From Microlunatus flavus (GTDB lineage Bacteria > Actinomycetota > Actinomycetes > Propionibacteriales > Propionibacteriaceae), in NCBI RefSeq assembly GCF_900110855.1, contig NZ_FOFA01000003.1:558001-622000 (forward strand): 64,000 nucleotides of DNA, given 5' to 3'. The notes below the pieces were generated by a model. The model was given only the letters and a program-made list of their open reading frames with translations, was not told the DNA's origin and did not search any database. The position numbers and the translations under genes were made by a program. The first letter of the stretch is position 1. Each line of letters begins with the position of its first letter. Of the stretch, positions 63,805 through 64,000 are shown piece after piece.

Positions 63805-64000
63805 TCAGCCCTGGGCGCCGGCGGCCGGGCCGCTCAGCTCCGCCTCCGGGTCCGACTTCTCGTCGAGCACGTCGTCCAACGCCTCCCGGACCGCCTGGCG
63901 GGTGGCCAGGCGGACCGACGCGGCCTGCTGGAGCTCAGCCGTGTCGGCGTCGGCGAGGCGCTTGCGCTCGGTCCGCTCGGCCTCGAGAGCCTGGTCGCGG
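63805..64000 (-). CDS. C-terminal part of an unknown hydrophilic protein (5' end outside window)
   Basis: On the minus strand the frame is open from base 63999 to a TGA at 63805-63807, giving about 64 residues: RDQALEAERTERKRLADADT, then ASVRLATRQAVREALDDVLD, then a Glu/Pro/Ala-rich end. It is helical and charged with possible coiled coil, and no domain is recognisable from this part. It runs toward the terminator at 63749-63782, which supports it as a real gene end. Its identity must come from upstream sequence. Confidence 0.6.
   Translation of the reverse strand, partial: RDQALEAERTERKRLADADTAELQQAASVRLATRQAVREALDDVLDEKSDPEAELSGPAAGAQG

Overview
The window is chromosomal DNA from a high-GC Gram-positive actinobacterium. 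GC looks well above 70% throughout, GTG starts are common, and many genes follow a TANNNT box with no leader. The strongest lineage evidence is gene order. On the minus strand, thrS, a HIT protein, pgsA, a PIM acyltransferase and pimA run directly into DUF881, small basic protein, DUF881, gcvH, garA (FHA), ftsR (MerR), DUF151, a second MerR and gcvP. These correspond to two separate Mycobacterium tuberculosis loci (around Rv2609c-Rv2614c and Rv1822-Rv1832), contiguous here. The genus cannot be set from the sequence alone. No prophage, complete insertion sequence, CRISPR array or rRNA was seen.

Layout. 1-3.4 kb: the 3' end of a glycosyltransferase, a bifunctional penicillin-binding protein and an alpha/beta hydrolase. 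3.4-17.2 kb: the long minus-strand block above, with a glycine riboswitch ahead of gcvP; it joins glycine cleavage, GarA-type metabolic control, divisome regulation and phosphatidylinositol mannoside synthesis. 17.3-18.5 kb: a YjbR-like protein, a CBS protein and a haloperoxidase remnant. 18.7-26.9 kb: a secreted FN3/chitobiase-like protein, a Tat-type multicopper oxidase and a membrane protein, facing one histidine kinase with two NarL-type response regulators. 27.0-28.5 kb: four tRNA genes (Val-CAC, Gly-GCC, Cys-GCA, Val-GAC) around a class IV aminotransferase. 28.6-49.1 kb: mixed housekeeping and accessory genes (membrane esterase, epimerase, SWIM/SNF2 helicase, teichoic-acid type transferase, lycopene-cyclase-like enzyme, two SDRs, PIG-L deacetylase, DUF5872-like protein, transporters, HhH-GPD protein, trypsin-like lipoprotein, GT9, HNH protein, YdcF).

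49.2-57.2 kb: a damaged vanZ gene, then two divergent gene sets sharing one promoter region at 53.21 kb. The leftward set is GT2, DUF2064 transferase, methyltransferase and sugar epimerase; the rightward set is a multispan GT-C-like protein, a cytochrome b561-like protein, a Tat molybdopterin oxidoreductase and a small membrane protein. A YihY protein follows. 57.2-63.7 kb: a sulfate-assimilation operon (sulfite reductase, zinc-ribbon protein, cysH, cysC, cysD, cysN, CbiX-like protein) with a structured leader and a strong terminator. The window ends in the 3' part of a minus-strand gene.

The most interesting items are the divergent glyco/molybdo-oxidoreductase set, the copper-oxidase set with its two-regulator signalling cassette, a trypsin-like lipoprotein with Asn in place of the catalytic His, a CbiX-like protein lacking both usual active-site histidines, an in-frame hairpin element inside the SNF2 helicase, and the leader RNA of the sulfur operon.
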